From: Bradyrhizobium lablabi
GTDB lineage: Bacteria > Pseudomonadota > Alphaproteobacteria > Rhizobiales > Xanthobacteraceae
Direction of reading: 5' to 3'
Assembly: GCF_018131005.1 (NCBI RefSeq)
Contig: NZ_JAFCJK010000002.1
Coordinates: 868,001 to 932,000 of the forward strand
DNA: 64,000 bases
The position numbers were made by a program, and so were the translations under genes. This document shows positions 1 through 8,998 of this stretch, in pieces. Under the pieces are notes generated by a model. The model did not search any database and was not told the origin of the DNA. It saw nothing but the letters and a program-made list of their open reading frames with translations. The stretch's first letter is position 1; every line of letters begins with the position of its first letter.

Positions 1-1608
1 AGCCGGTTTCCGACCAAAGGAACCTGCCTCGCGATCTATTCCCGCTGCGTGAACGCCGAGATGGAGATCGAGGCGACGCTCGGCCAGTTCTTCCCCTGGT
101 GCGCGGGCTGGGTCGGCGAATTGAAGCGGTTGTTCGCCGCGTATGTCGAAGCCAAGCAGCAGCAAAACGTACTCGATTACGACGATCTCCTGCTCTACTG
201 GGCACAGATGGTCAAACATGCCGCACTGGCCGAGGAGATCGGCGGCCGCTTCGATCATGTGATGGTCGACGAATATCAGGACACCAATCGCCTGCAGTCG
301 TCGGTTCTGCTGGCGCTCAAACCCGCAGGACATGGCCTCACCGTGGTCGGCGACGACGCGCAGTCGATCTATTCCTTCCGGGCCGCAACAGTGCGCAACA
401 TCCTGGACTTCCCGGAACAGTTCAGCCCGGCCGCCGAGATCGTCACGCTCGACCGCAACTACCGTTCGACCCAGCCGATCCTCTCGGCCGCCAACGGCGT
501 GATCTCGCTCGCAAAGGAGCGCTTCACGAAGAATCTCTGGACCGACCGGATGTCGGCGCACAAGCCGCAGCTCGTCGCCATCCGCGACGAGGCCGATCAG
601 GCCCGCTACATCGTCGGGCAGGTGCTGGCCAATCGGGAGCAGGGCACGCTGCTGAAACATCAGGCGGTGCTATTTCGTACCTCCTCGCACAGCGGGCCGC
701 TAGAGGTCGAACTCACTCGCCGCAACATCCCGTTTGTGAAGTTCGGCGGCCTCAAGTTCCTTGAGGCCGCGCATGTCAAGGATATGCTGGCGCTGCTGCG
801 CTTCACTGAAAACCCGCGCGACCGCGTTGCCGGCTTCCGGGTCCTGCATCTGTTGCCCGGCGTCGGGCCGGCATCAGCGCAACGCGTGCTCGACAGCATG
901 GCGGAAGCTGCCGATCCGATCGCCGCCCTGGCAGCCCTGCCCTCACCGCCCAGGGCTGGTGAGGACTGGCGGCTGTTCGTCGAGACGGTCGAAAACCTTC
1001 GCAGCTCCGAGTGGCCGGTCGATCTCGAGCGCGCTCGGTTGTGGTACGAGCCGCACCTCGATCGCATCCACGAGGACAGCGAGGTGCGCCGCGCCGACCT
1101 GTTCCAGCTCGAGCAGATCGCCGGTGGTTATCCGTCGCGCCAGCGCTTCCTCACCGAGCTCACGCTCGATCCGCCGGACGCGACCAGCGACCAGGCCGGC
1201 GCGCCGCTGCTGGATGAGGATTATCTGATCCTGTCGACGATCCACTCCGCGAAGGGCCAGGAATGGAAGTCCGTCTTCGTGCTCAACGTCGTCGACGGCT
1301 GCATGCCGTCTGACCTCGGGGCCGGCAGGTCAGCGGAACTCGAGGAGGAACGCCGCCTGCTCTATGTCGCCATGACGCGCGCCAGGGACGATTTACACCT
1401 ACTGGTGCCGCAGCGCTTCTTCGTCCACGGTCAGGCCGCGAAGGGCGATCGTCACATGTACGCCTCCCGGACCCGCTTTATACCCGAGAAGCTGCTGCCG
1501 ATGTTCGAGCGGACGACGTGGCCCCGCGCCGCCCCAGCCGAGCCGTCGACGGCGAGCCGGGCAGCGCCGATCGACATCCGCGCCGGGATGCGCGGCATGT
1601 GGCGCTGA
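1..1608 (+). CDS. UvrD/PcrA-family ATP-dependent DNA helicase, C-terminal part (5' truncated by window)
   Basis: The reading frame is open from the first base, so the true start and the Walker A motif lie upstream of the window. Superfamily-1 helicase motifs follow in order: motif II VDEYQDT near 262-285, motif III GDDAQSIYSFRAA near 349-387, motif IV RNYRST, motif V STIHSAKGQEW near 1236-1270, and motif VI RLLYVAMTRARDDL near 1360-1395. The family unwinds DNA 3' to 5' in repair and replication. About 535 residues are visible, including the 1B/2B inserts and a basic tail. The gene ends 90 nt before a strong hairpin at 1699-1738. Whether it is UvrD itself or a paralogue cannot be decided without the N-terminus. 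Confidence 0.93.
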   Translation, partial: SRFPTKGTCLAIYSRCVNAEMEIEATLGQFFPWCAGWVGELKRLFAAYVEAKQQQNVLDYDDLLLYWAQMVKHAALAEEIGGRFDHVMVDEYQDTNRLQSSVLLALKPAGHGLTVVGDDAQSIYSFRAATVRNILDFPEQFSPAAEIVTLDRNYRSTQPILSAANGVISLAKERFTKNLWTDRMSAHKPQLVAIRDEADQARYIVGQVLANREQGTLLKHQAVLFRTSSHSGPLEVELTRRNIPFVKFGGLKFLEAAHVKDMLALLRFTENPRDRVAGFRVLHLLPGVGPASAQRVLDSMAEAADPIAALAALPSPPRAGEDWRLFVETVENLRSSEWPVDLERARLWYEPHLDRIHEDSEVRRADLFQLEQIAGGYPSRQRFLTELTLDPPDATSDQAGAPLLDEDYLILSTIHSAKGQEWKSVFVLNVVDGCMPSDLGAGRSAELEEERRLLYVAMTRARDDLHLLVPQRFFVHGQAAKGDRHMYASRTRFIPEKLLPMFERTTWPRAAPAEPSTASRAAPIDIRAGMRGMWR

Positions 1609-1698
1609 AACGGAACCCAAAAAATTCTTTCAGGGCCTGGAACGATTCCGCCATCGGCACGTTGAGCGGATGTTCGTAATCGGCAAACGACCATCCCC

Positions 1699-1745
1699 GA
1701 CGGCCTCGGCGCGCAATTGAAGGCGCACCGAGGCCGTCTTCTTTG
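1699..1745 (+). terminator. Probable intrinsic terminator after the helicase gene
   Basis: An 11-bp perfect stem (1699-1709 with 1728-1738) has a loop that can pair further (GCGC/GCGC). It is followed by TTCTTT. It sits between the plus-strand helicase gene and the convergent PilZ gene. Confidence 0.65.
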
Positions 1746-1819
1746 CGCTGTGCCAATTTGTGTGGCGCGGTAGCGTTTTCGAGGATCAGCGGCGCACCGT
1801 TAGCGATCAAGCGCCGCAC

Positions 1820-2071
1820 TCAGGCCGTGACCACGAAGCTGACGCCGATCCTGTTCTTCTTGGTCCAGATCACGCGGCATTCGTGGACCACCGAGGAGTC
1901 GTTCGCCAACACCAGACGAAACCGATGGGGGACAAAGGCAGGGTTTTCCACGTCGATCGCAGCCCCTTCGGGCGAGATATTGATAATCACGCAATGCATG
2001 ACCGAACCGCCTGACGACACGTAGCCGGGCTGATTGACCTCGGTTCGTGGGTGTTTTCGCTTCTCATCCAT
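1820..2071 (-). CDS. PilZ-domain protein (83 aa)
   Basis: This short protein starts MDEKRKHPR. That gives the charged RxxxR-type entry of PilZ domains (KRKHPRTEV), followed by a beta-rich stretch with NISPEGAAI, equivalent to the D/NxSxxG motif that binds cyclic di-GMP. A single PilZ domain fills the whole protein, which is usual for stand-alone PilZ effectors in Bradyrhizobium. The start at 2071 was chosen over upstream in-frame codons because the domain begins there and AAGG lies 8 nt upstream. The stretch upstream in the same frame is not domain-like. Its target process is unknown; candidates for this family are motility, polysaccharide and surface adhesion. Confidence 0.8.
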   Translation of the reverse strand: MDEKRKHPRTEVNQPGYVSSGGSVMHCVIINISPEGAAIDVENPAFVPHRFRLVLANDSSVVHECRVIWTKKNRIGVSFVVTA

Positions 2072-2331
2072 CCGGTGTGCCTTGAGATGTGTCGGGGCAG
2101 GCTTGGCGTTTGCCGACAAATTAGTCAACGCCCCGAGCCCACCGTCTCGGGCTTTCACACCGCCATTTGAGCGCAGCACTGAGCATCAGGCCCATCGCTT
2201 ACGCGCAGATGAGCCCCGCGCCGGTCCGGGCTTGTCGCTGGCGACGCTGGCAAGATAGCGTTGCCCTATCGGCGGTGTGACGGCGCGACGCCCGCTCTCA
2301 AAAGAATGAACAAGCGCCAAAGGGAAACGCC

Positions 2332-3747
2332 ATGTTCGAGATACTCGATCGCCGAACGACTCTGACCGGCAATCAGATCAAAATCCTCGCCGCGGCCATC
2401 ATTGGCGACGCACTCGAATTCTTCGATTACTTCCTGATCGGCTTCGTGCTTGCTTTCCTGATTGGTCCCTGGAAGCTCACGTTCGGCCAGTCAGCCACTG
2501 TTCTGATGAGTTCCGGCATCGGCGCCATCCTCGGCGCCTATGTCTGGGGCTGGCTCGCCGACAGGGTCGGCCGACGCTTCGTCTTCGTCGGCACTGTGCT
2601 GAACTTCTCGATCGCGACCGGCCTGCTCTATTTCACGCCTGACAACGGCTGGGTCTATCTGGCGATCCTGCGCTTCTTCGTCGGCACCGGCGTCGGCGGG
2701 CTCTATTGCGTGGACCTGCCGCTGGTGCAGGAGTTCATGCCCTCGCACAAGCGCGGCTGGATCGGCGGGCTCGTCACCTGCGTGATCCCGCTCGGCGTCG
2801 GCCTTGGGGCCGTGCTGGGCGCGCTGATGGGAGCCGACCAATGGCGGCTGTTGTTCGCCATCGGCGTGCTGCCGTCGCTGCTGGTGCTGCTGGTCCGCCT
2901 GTGGGTTCCGGAGTCGCCCCGTTGGCTGTGCCGCCAGGGACGCTACGAGGAGGCCCGCAAGTCGCTCGCATGGGCGCTGCAGGTGAAGCCGTCAGACCTG
3001 CCGCTGCCGACCGCTGCCGATGCCGGCCCGATCGTCAAGACAAGCTGGCTCGACCTGTTCAAATATCCTCGCAGCCTGATTGTCTCCTGGCTCGGCAACG
3101 CCGGTGCGCAGACAGGCGTCTACGGCATCACGCTGTGGGCACCCGCGCTGTTCGTATTGCTGCTGAAAGTCACGCCCCAGGAAGCCGCCAAAATGATGAT
3201 CCTGCTCAGCATCACCGGCTTCATCGGCCGTGTTTCCTTCTCCTATTTCTCGGAACTGCTGGGACGGCGAACGGCGGGCGGCCTGCTCGGCTTCGGCGCG
3301 GGCGCACTGACCATCATCGCCGGCTATCATTACGACGCGACGCTGTTCGGATTGTCTGCATTCTGGCTGCTGCTCGCGGTGACGTTCTTCTTCGCCGATG
3401 GCGGCTTTGCGATCGTCGGCCCGTACGCGGCGGAGGTCTGGCCCTCGCATCTGCGCACCACCGGCATGGGGTCGGCCTATGGGTTCGGCGGCATCGGCAA
3501 GATCATCGGGCCGGTCGGCCTCGCGCTGATCGTCGGCTCTAACAACTACCTCAAGCCCGACGTACCGCTAACCCAAATCCCGACCGCCTTCGTCTATCTC
3601 GGCTGCTGGTTCCTGATGGCGGGCTTCGTCTATTATTTCCTGGGTATCGAAACCAGGGGCAAGTCGATCGAGCAAATCGACAAGGAATTGACGGCTTCGG
3701 CCGACATTGCGGCTTCCGCCACTTCGCCCGACGCGCCTAGAGCATAA
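2332..3747 (+). CDS. MFS transporter, sugar-porter/metabolite:H+ symporter type (471 aa)
   Basis: This is a twelve-helix major facilitator protein. The family motif after helix 2 is clear (GWLADRVGRR, about residues 73-82). The sugar-porter type ending ETRGKSIEQID follows the last helix. AGGGA lies 7 nt before the ATG. The protein should sit in the inner membrane and drive proton-coupled uptake of a small organic solute, but the substrate cannot be read from sequence. The next gene is a VOC enzyme 198 nt downstream with a repeat between them. The stop codon itself (3745-3747) lies within the first bases of that repeat. Confidence 0.88.
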   Translation: MFEILDRRTTLTGNQIKILAAAIIGDALEFFDYFLIGFVLAFLIGPWKLTFGQSATVLMSSGIGAILGAYVWGWLADRVGRRFVFVGTVLNFSIATGLLYFTPDNGWVYLAILRFFVGTGVGGLYCVDLPLVQEFMPSHKRGWIGGLVTCVIPLGVGLGAVLGALMGADQWRLLFAIGVLPSLLVLLVRLWVPESPRWLCRQGRYEEARKSLAWALQVKPSDLPLPTAADAGPIVKTSWLDLFKYPRSLIVSWLGNAGAQTGVYGITLWAPALFVLLLKVTPQEAAKMMILLSITGFIGRVSFSYFSELLGRRTAGGLLGFGAGALTIIAGYHYDATLFGLSAFWLLLAVTFFFADGGFAIVGPYAAEVWPSHLRTTGMGSAYGFGGIGKIIGPVGLALIVGSNNYLKPDVPLTQIPTAFVYLGCWFLMAGFVYYFLGIETRGKSIEQIDKELTASADIAASATSPDAPRA

Positions 3748-3857
3748 TCCGGAGAGGAGCGTTTCCCTTCGTTACAAGTGCAGCGTTTGCGCGGAGATCA
3801 TGCTCAAACAAAGATGGATCATGATGCGGTTTCGACGTTTTCGCATCGTGATCCGGG
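3741..3857 (+). repeat. Dispersed palindromic repeat, family 1 (copy A)
   Basis: The copy begins AGCATAATCCGGAGAGGAG and contains GCGGAGATCATGCTCAAACA. The same two blocks in the same order recur at 40697-40816 and 57080-57196. The copy starts inside the last codons of the MFS gene and supplies its stop codon. Confidence 0.75.
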
Positions 3858-3945
3858 CGGCGGTGCTGGAAACGCCCGGCGGTCGGTACCGGACGCCGGC
3901 GCCAACCGCACCTTCATCTAACCCGATCTGTCAAGGAGAAGAGCA

Positions 3946-4347
3946 ATGCCATTGGGTGGACTGCAACATTTCACGATCGAACCGCAGGATCTCGAGAAAA
4001 CGAAGGAGTTCTATTGCGACGTGCTCGGGCTCGAGAATGGCGATCGTCCGCCGCTCGATTTCCCCGGCTACTGGCTCTATTCGGGTGGTCAGGCCACCGT
4101 ACATCTGATGGGCACCCGCAAACCGCGCGACGGCATCGTGGTCCGCGGCACCGAGAAGAAATATGAGGACACTGGTCGCCTCGACCATATCGCTTTCGCC
4201 GCCACCGACGTCGAAGGGGTTCGCAAGCGGCTGCAGGCCAGGAATGTCAAATTCCGCGAGCAGATCGTGCCGCGCACAGGCGACACCCAGATATTCCTCT
4301 ATGATCCCGATGGCATCGGCGTCGAGTTGAATTTCCCGAAAGTCTGA
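3946..4347 (+). CDS. VOC-family (glyoxalase/bleomycin-resistance fold) protein (133 aa)
   Basis: This is a single vicinal-oxygen-chelate unit with two beta-alpha-beta-beta-beta modules. The likely metal ligands are visible: His in LQHFTI near residue 8, His in TVHLMG, His in LDHIAF, and Glu in VELNFP near the end. AAGGAG lies 6 nt before the ATG. VOC enzymes include glyoxalases, ring-cleavage dioxygenases and fosfomycin-type resistance proteins, and the specific reaction here is not evident. The gene is followed by a convergent terminator hairpin at 4382-4414. Confidence 0.85.
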   Translation: MPLGGLQHFTIEPQDLEKTKEFYCDVLGLENGDRPPLDFPGYWLYSGGQATVHLMGTRKPRDGIVVRGTEKKYEDTGRLDHIAFAATDVEGVRKRLQARNVKFREQIVPRTGDTQIFLYDPDGIGVELNFPKV

Positions 4348-4381
4348 GCGGCGGTCCGATCACGCCGTTCGTTCGATCGGA

Positions 4382-4414
4382 GCGGCCGGTTCGAGCGCCG
4401 GCCGCCGTTGTTTT
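4382..4414. terminator. Terminator hairpin between convergent genes
   Basis: An 8-bp stem (4382-4389 with 4398-4405) has an 8-nt loop and is followed by CGTTGTTTT on the plus strand. It lies between the VOC gene and the Spy-like gene, which converge on it. Confidence 0.55.
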
Positions 4415-4445
4415 CCCCTTTATTCACGAATCAGCGCCGAAACCG

Positions 4446-5204
4446 CTAATCGAGCCCGCGCTCGTGGCTGAGGCGAACCATTTCATTGATGAAGACCTGC
4501 TTCTGCTTGTCGTCCAGACTCGCAAACAGCGGCTCCGCGGCGTCGGCGACGTTGCGCTGATCCACTGCACGGTCGTTCAGGAACTGGGCTTCGTTCCGCA
4601 TCTGCTCGATGATGTCGTCGGGCGGATCGCGTTGCGCGCGCGCAATTCGGAGATTGAGCCGGTCGGCACCGTTGTGGCCAAGATAGTGCATCGCGCTGTT
4701 AAACCCGGCCCAGTGCTTTTCCTGCTCCGGAGTCAGGTTCAGTTCCTTCTTGATCCGTTCGATATTGGCATCGCTGTTGGTGACGATCTGCTCCGCCGTG
4801 AGCTGCGGCGCGCCATCCTGAGTGAGAACCGTCGCCTGCTTGACGGCCTTGGCCTTGCCGGCCTTCGCCGACTTGGTGGACTTGGCGCCCTGCTTGTCAC
4901 CGGGTGCCGCCGGCTGGGACTGCGCGTTCTTGCCGTTGGCGGCATTGCTGCTCGGGGCATTTGAGTTGTTACCGGTCAGGACTCCGGTCACCCCAGTCAC
5001 CACGCCAACCACGCCCCCGATGGCGCCGCCCAGGACGCCACCGACCGGCCCGGCCGCCCTGCTTCCCTCACGGGCGCCCTTCTGGACGCCCTCAACGATC
5101 TGTGCATGACCGATATGGGGCGCGGCAAGAAGCGTGATGGCGGCCACGCCAAGCGCAGCGCACAGCGTCCACCATGCACGCACCTTCGCTACCGGGCTGG
5201 GCAT
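4446..5204 (-). CDS. Exported Spy/CpxP-like (LTxxQ motif) protein (252 aa)
   Basis: The protein has an N-terminal signal peptide (hydrophobic segment about residues 10-32, AHIGHAQ-type end). A Gly/Val-rich stretch rich in GG pairs follows, then an Ala/Lys/Ser-rich linker. The C-terminal part contains LTPEQEKHW and SLDDKQKQVF, which are the two LTxxQ-type repeats of the Spy/CpxP periplasmic family. Members bind unfolded proteins or metals in the periplasm. The start at 5204 was chosen because GGAG sits 8 nt upstream and the signal peptide follows at once. The Gly-rich part resembles glycine-zipper segments, so membrane association is possible. Confidence 0.75.
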   Translation of the reverse strand: MPSPVAKVRAWWTLCAALGVAAITLLAAPHIGHAQIVEGVQKGAREGSRAAGPVGGVLGGAIGGVVGVVTGVTGVLTGNNSNAPSSNAANGKNAQSQPAAPGDKQGAKSTKSAKAGKAKAVKQATVLTQDGAPQLTAEQIVTNSDANIERIKKELNLTPEQEKHWAGFNSAMHYLGHNGADRLNLRIARAQRDPPDDIIEQMRNEAQFLNDRAVDQRNVADAAEPLFASLDDKQKQVFINEMVRLSHERGLD

Positions 5205-5679
5205 TATTTGGTCTCCATGATCGATCGTGGGTTTCAGGGAATGACGTTCTTTGCGCAGGGAGGCCTCGCCGAATCCGCATTTTATCGGCTTTGCTCTGAT
5301 TTGGTCTATTTGTTGGGCAGGCATGAAGATGACTGAAGTACGCGTTCGTGCCAAGCGCCGGGGCGACCGGCAGACAAACCTGCGGCTCAACCGCGCACCG
5401 TGTGAATCATTCGCCGCGCGGCGTTGCGTGCGGCGCAGCATGAAATCGTGATAGCGCTGCCAAATTGGAGGAGCGGCGATCACCGGCCGAACTGCCTTCG
5501 ATTTGCACACACAACGTTAGTTCTAGAGAAGGGCTGTATCTGATTTCTCGACAGGCGCCGGCAATTCTGTTCTGATCAGGCTGACGAAATCTCATGGCCT
5601 CGCCTCGCGACGGCTCAAAAAAATAACAACGAGGTTTCCAGAAGTCTTTTGTCCGTCGGCTCACCAGGGAGGGAATGCC
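5205..5679. other. Intergenic region upstream of two divergent genes; no gene seen
   Basis: This stretch of 475 nt separates the Spy-like gene from the ABC-transporter operon. Short frames exist on both strands but none has a family-like sequence. It must carry the operon promoter, and AGGGAGGGA sits just before the ATG at 5680. No clear operator or riboswitch was recognised. Confidence 0.5.
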
Positions 5680-7020
5680 ATGACGCGGAAGAAGCTTTCA
5701 CGACGACAATTCGTTGCTGCGACAGCGCTGTCATCGGCGGCGCTGATTACAGCGCCTTACGTGCGTGGCGCATACGCTGCCGGAAAGCTCTCGATGGGCT
5801 TTTGGGATCACTGGGTGCCCGGTGCGAACAAGGCGTCGACCGACCTCGTCAACGAGTGGGCCGCCAAGGAGAAGGTCGAGGTACAGATCGATTACATCAC
5901 GAGCCAGGGCAACAAGAACCTGCTGACGATCGCTGCCGAAGCGCAGGCCAAATCCGGCCACGACATCTTCTCCATGCCGACCTGGTGGGCGCATGCGAAT
6001 TCAGAGCAACTCGAGTCCGTAAACGACATCATGGGCCCGATCGTCGCCGAGAACGGCGAGGTCAACGGCACGGTCAAATATCTCGGCCAGTCGGAAGGCA
6101 AGTGGCTCGGCGTTCCCGCCTGCGTCGGCAGCCAGATCAAGGGTCCCTGCTCACGCATCGACCTGATGAAGAAGCATGCCGGGATCGACGTGCAGGAAAT
6201 GTACCCCGCCGGCTCGCCCCCCAAGGCTGACAATTGGACGCTCGATACCTTCCTGAAGGCGGCGGAAGCCTGCCACAAGGCCGGCGTGCCGTTCGGAATC
6301 GGCCTTGGCGAAACCACCGACAGCGTCGACACGTGCGGCGCGATCTTCCAATCGTTCGGCGCCCAGCTTGTCGACGCCAAGGGTAACCTCACCGTCAAGA
6401 CCGACGCGGTGCGCCAGGCGCTCGAATATTACAAGAAGCTGATCGGCTTTCTGCCGCCTGACGTGGCGGCCTGGGATGACGCGTCAAACAACAAATGGCT
6501 GGTGTCCGGCAAGGGCGCGATGATCATGAATCCGCCGAGCGCCTGGGCGGTGGCCAAGCGCGATGCGCCGCAGGTCGCCGAGCAGTGCTGGACCCACGGC
6601 TTCCCGGCCGGGCCCAAGGGGCGTTTCGCGCCGTTCCTGCCCTACTTCTGGAGTATCTGGAGTTTCTCCAAGAACAAGGAAGCTGCCAAGAGCCTGCTCG
6701 TCCATCTCTCGAAGCCGGCCTCGATCGAAAAGATGGTCGTCGCGAGCGGTGGCTACGACTTGCCGGCGTTTGAGAAGCTGACGACGCTGAAGGTCTGGCA
6801 GGAGGAAAGCCCGCCCAAGGGCACCCTGTACCACTACCCGAACCCCTACAATCATCAGACCCTGTCGATTGCGACCTCGCCGGCGCCGCCCAAGATAGCT
6901 CAGCAGATCTATGCACAGGCGACCCTGACCAAGATGTGCCTGCGCTTCCATCAGGGCGAGTCGATGGAAAAGACCCTCGCCTGGGCCGAAGGCGAGTGCG
7001 AGGGCTTCATGCGGACCTGA
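5680..7020 (+). CDS. ABC transporter family-1 extracellular solute-binding protein, Tat-exported (446 aa)
   Basis: The N-terminus carries a twin-arginine signal (SRRQFVAATAL, residues 7-17) with cleavage expected after AYAA, so it is exported folded by the Tat system. The mature part has the layout of family-1 (MalE/UgpB-type) sugar or polyol binding proteins, including the GKGAMIMNPP hinge segment. It delivers an unknown substrate to the two permeases encoded next. AGGGAGGG precedes the ATG. The 125-nt gap to the first permease contains two strong hairpins, which is typical where the binding protein is made in excess over the membrane parts. Family membership is sure, substrate is not. Confidence 0.9.
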   Translation: MTRKKLSRRQFVAATALSSAALITAPYVRGAYAAGKLSMGFWDHWVPGANKASTDLVNEWAAKEKVEVQIDYITSQGNKNLLTIAAEAQAKSGHDIFSMPTWWAHANSEQLESVNDIMGPIVAENGEVNGTVKYLGQSEGKWLGVPACVGSQIKGPCSRIDLMKKHAGIDVQEMYPAGSPPKADNWTLDTFLKAAEACHKAGVPFGIGLGETTDSVDTCGAIFQSFGAQLVDAKGNLTVKTDAVRQALEYYKKLIGFLPPDVAAWDDASNNKWLVSGKGAMIMNPPSAWAVAKRDAPQVAEQCWTHGFPAGPKGRFAPFLPYFWSIWSFSKNKEAAKSLLVHLSKPASIEKMVVASGGYDLPAFEKLTTLKVWQEESPPKGTLYHYPNPYNHQTLSIATSPAPPKIAQQIYAQATLTKMCLRFHQGESMEKTLAWAEGECEGFMRT

Positions 7021-7029
7021 GGTCCTGAG

Positions 7030-7072
7030 GATGCGCCGCGTGCCGGCTTGATGGCTGGCTGCGCGGCGCATC
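7030..7072 (+). promoter_or_regulatory. Intercistronic hairpin 1 (11-bp stem)
   Basis: The arms 7030-7040 and 7062-7072 are perfect inverted repeats around a 21-nt loop, 10 nt after the binding-protein stop codon. There is no T-run, so it is more likely an mRNA-stabilising or attenuating hairpin than a full terminator. Confidence 0.6.
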
Positions 7073-7094
7073 TGCCTCCGCACGTACCCGTTTG

Positions 7095-7116
7095 GAAACC
7101 GGCAAGTGCCGGTTTC
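7095..7116 (+). promoter_or_regulatory. Intercistronic hairpin 2 (9-bp stem, 4-nt loop)
   Basis: GAAACCGGC (7095-7103) pairs perfectly with GCCGGTTTC (7108-7116) around AAGT. It stands between hairpin 1 and the ribosome-binding site of the first permease. Confidence 0.6.
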
Positions 7117-7144
7117 ACGGCGAACCATTCAGGGAACACGCATC

Positions 7145-8083
7145 ATGGCTGATGTCGCATTTCAGCAAGGCGCCGTCTCCGGCGCGGCAAGGACAGCCAA
7201 GCGTTCCAGCCTGCGCCGGGCGCTGAAACGAAAATCCAGCGCAGCGTTCCTGATGACGTTGCCGCTGATCCTGCTGATCGGCGTCCTGGTCATCTATCCG
7301 GCTCTCTATTCCCTGCATCTGGCAACGCTGAACAAGTCGATGGCGAAGTTCGTCGGCTTCGGCAATTTCGAGTTCCTGTTCAAGCGCGAAACGTTCTGGC
7401 TGGTCGTCAAGCAGTCCTGCATCTTCGCCATCTCAGCCGTGATCTTCAAAGCGCTGATCGGCTTCATCGTGGCGCACTTCGTGCACAACGTACCGGCCAA
7501 CAAGCAGCGCAAGTGGCGCGGCATGCTGCTGGTGCCATGGGTGATCCCTCCGGCGATGAGCACCCTCGCCTGGCTGTGGCTGTTCGATCCCTCCTACAGC
7601 GCCTTCAACTACACGCTGTCCTTCTTCGGCATTGGGCCGATCCCCTGGACCGGCGACGCGATGTGGGCGCGCTTCTCCGTGATCCTGGTCAATGTCTGGT
7701 ACGGCGCGCCGTTCTTCATGATCATGTATCTGGCGGCGCTGAAATCGGTGCCCGAGCAGCTTTACGAGGCGGCGGCGATCGACGGCGCCAATTGGTGGCA
7801 GCGCATCTGGTACGTCACCCTTCCGATGATGCGCAACATCATCGCGATCACGACGCTGTTCTCGCTGATCGTGACCTTCGCCAATTTCGACATCGTGCGC
7901 ATCTTGACCGCCGGCGGGCCGCTCGACCATACGCACATCTTCGCAACCTGGGCATTCCGCGTCGGCATCGAGGGCAGCGACATTCCGCTCGGCGCCAGTG
8001 TGTCACTATTCATGGTGCCGATTTTGGCGGTCGCGGCGATCTTCATCCTGCGCGACGTCTCCAAACGCGGGAATGAAGCCTGA
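7145..8083 (+). CDS. ABC transporter permease, MalF-like (312 aa)
   Basis: This is an integral membrane protein with about six helices after a basic N-terminal tail of some 35 residues. The cytoplasmic EAA loop that docks on the ATPase is present (EAAAIDGANWWQRI, about residue 212 onward). It pairs with the following permease to form the channel of a carbohydrate-type (CUT1) importer. The ATG at 7145 was chosen because AGGGA lies just upstream, and earlier in-frame codons fall in the hairpin region. Its last base overlaps the start codon of the next gene (TGATG), so the two are translationally coupled. Confidence 0.92.
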   Translation: MADVAFQQGAVSGAARTAKRSSLRRALKRKSSAAFLMTLPLILLIGVLVIYPALYSLHLATLNKSMAKFVGFGNFEFLFKRETFWLVVKQSCIFAISAVIFKALIGFIVAHFVHNVPANKQRKWRGMLLVPWVIPPAMSTLAWLWLFDPSYSAFNYTLSFFGIGPIPWTGDAMWARFSVILVNVWYGAPFFMIMYLAALKSVPEQLYEAAAIDGANWWQRIWYVTLPMMRNIIAITTLFSLIVTFANFDIVRILTAGGPLDHTHIFATWAFRVGIEGSDIPLGASVSLFMVPILAVAAIFILRDVSKRGNEA

Positions 8084-8994
8084 TGAGCACGGTCACAATC
8101 GACAAAGCCGGCCCGACCCGCCAGGTCAAGTACGGCAGCATGAGCCGCGACCGCGCCTGGGCGCTGCGCTGGTCGTATTTCTTTCTGACGCTGTTTGCGA
8201 TCTTCTCGCTGGTGCCGCCGATCTACATGCTGATCACCTCGCTCAAAAGCAGCGCGGAAATATCGGCGGCGACCAATCCATGGTGGGTGTTCCATCCCAC
8301 GCTGGAAAACTATACCGGCCTGCTGACGTCGAACCAGTTCCTGCGCTTCTTCTGGAATTCGGCATGGGTTTCGATCATCGTGGTGACCATCACCATGCTG
8401 ATCAGCGTGCCGGCGGCATTTGCGCTGTCGCGGATGAAATTCTGGGGCTCGGCCACGCTCGCGACCGGCGTGTTTCTGACCTACCTCATCCCGGACAGCT
8501 TGTTGTTCATCCCGCTGTTCAAGATGTTCGCCGTGATCGGCGACTGGACAGGGATCCAGCTGGTCAACAGATGGTATGTCCTGCTGTTCATCTATCCGAC
8601 ACTCACGGTGCCGTTCTGCACCTGGATCATGATCGGCTACTTCGCCTCGATCCCGAAGGAGCTTGATGAAGCCGCGATCATCGACGGCGCGTCCTGGTTC
8701 CAGACGCTGACGCGGATATTCATTCCGGTCGCGCTCCCCGGGCTCATCGCCGCGACGATCTTCGCCTTCACCGTGTCCTGGGCGCAGTTCCTCTATCCCC
8801 TGGTCTTCACGACCTCGACCGACCAGCTCGTGCTGCCGGTTGGCATCATCACCACCCTGATCAAGGGCGACGTGTTCAACTGGGGGCAGATCATGACCGG
8901 CGCCCTGCTCGGCGCTGCGCCGCCCCTGATCATCTACGCCTTCCTGATGGACTACTACATCGCCGGCCTGACCGCCGGTGCGACAAAGGGTTGA
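8083..8994 (+). CDS. ABC transporter permease, MalG-like (303 aa)
   Basis: This is the second inner-membrane subunit of the importer, with about six membrane helices and a clear EAA loop ([15 protein letters not shown], about residue 196 onward). It starts within the stop codon of the first permease and ends 4 nt before the ATPase start, so the three genes form one tightly coupled unit. Permeases of this type carry sugars, polyols or glycerol-phosphate-like solutes. Nothing in this protein identifies the substrate. Confidence 0.92.
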   Translation: MSTVTIDKAGPTRQVKYGSMSRDRAWALRWSYFFLTLFAIFSLVPPIYMLITSLKSSAEISAATNPWWVFHPTLENYTGLLTSNQFLRFFWNSAWVSIIVVTITMLISVPAAFALSRMKFWGSATLATGVFLTYLIPDSLLFIPLFKMFAVIGDWTGIQLVNRWYVLLFIYPTLTVPFCTWIMIGYFASIPKELDEAAIIDGASWFQTLTRIFIPVALPGLIAATIFAFTVSWAQFLYPLVFTTSTDQLVLPVGIITTLIKGDVFNWGQIMTGALLGAAPPLIIYAFLMDYYIAGLTAGATKG

Positions 8995-8998
8995 ACTC

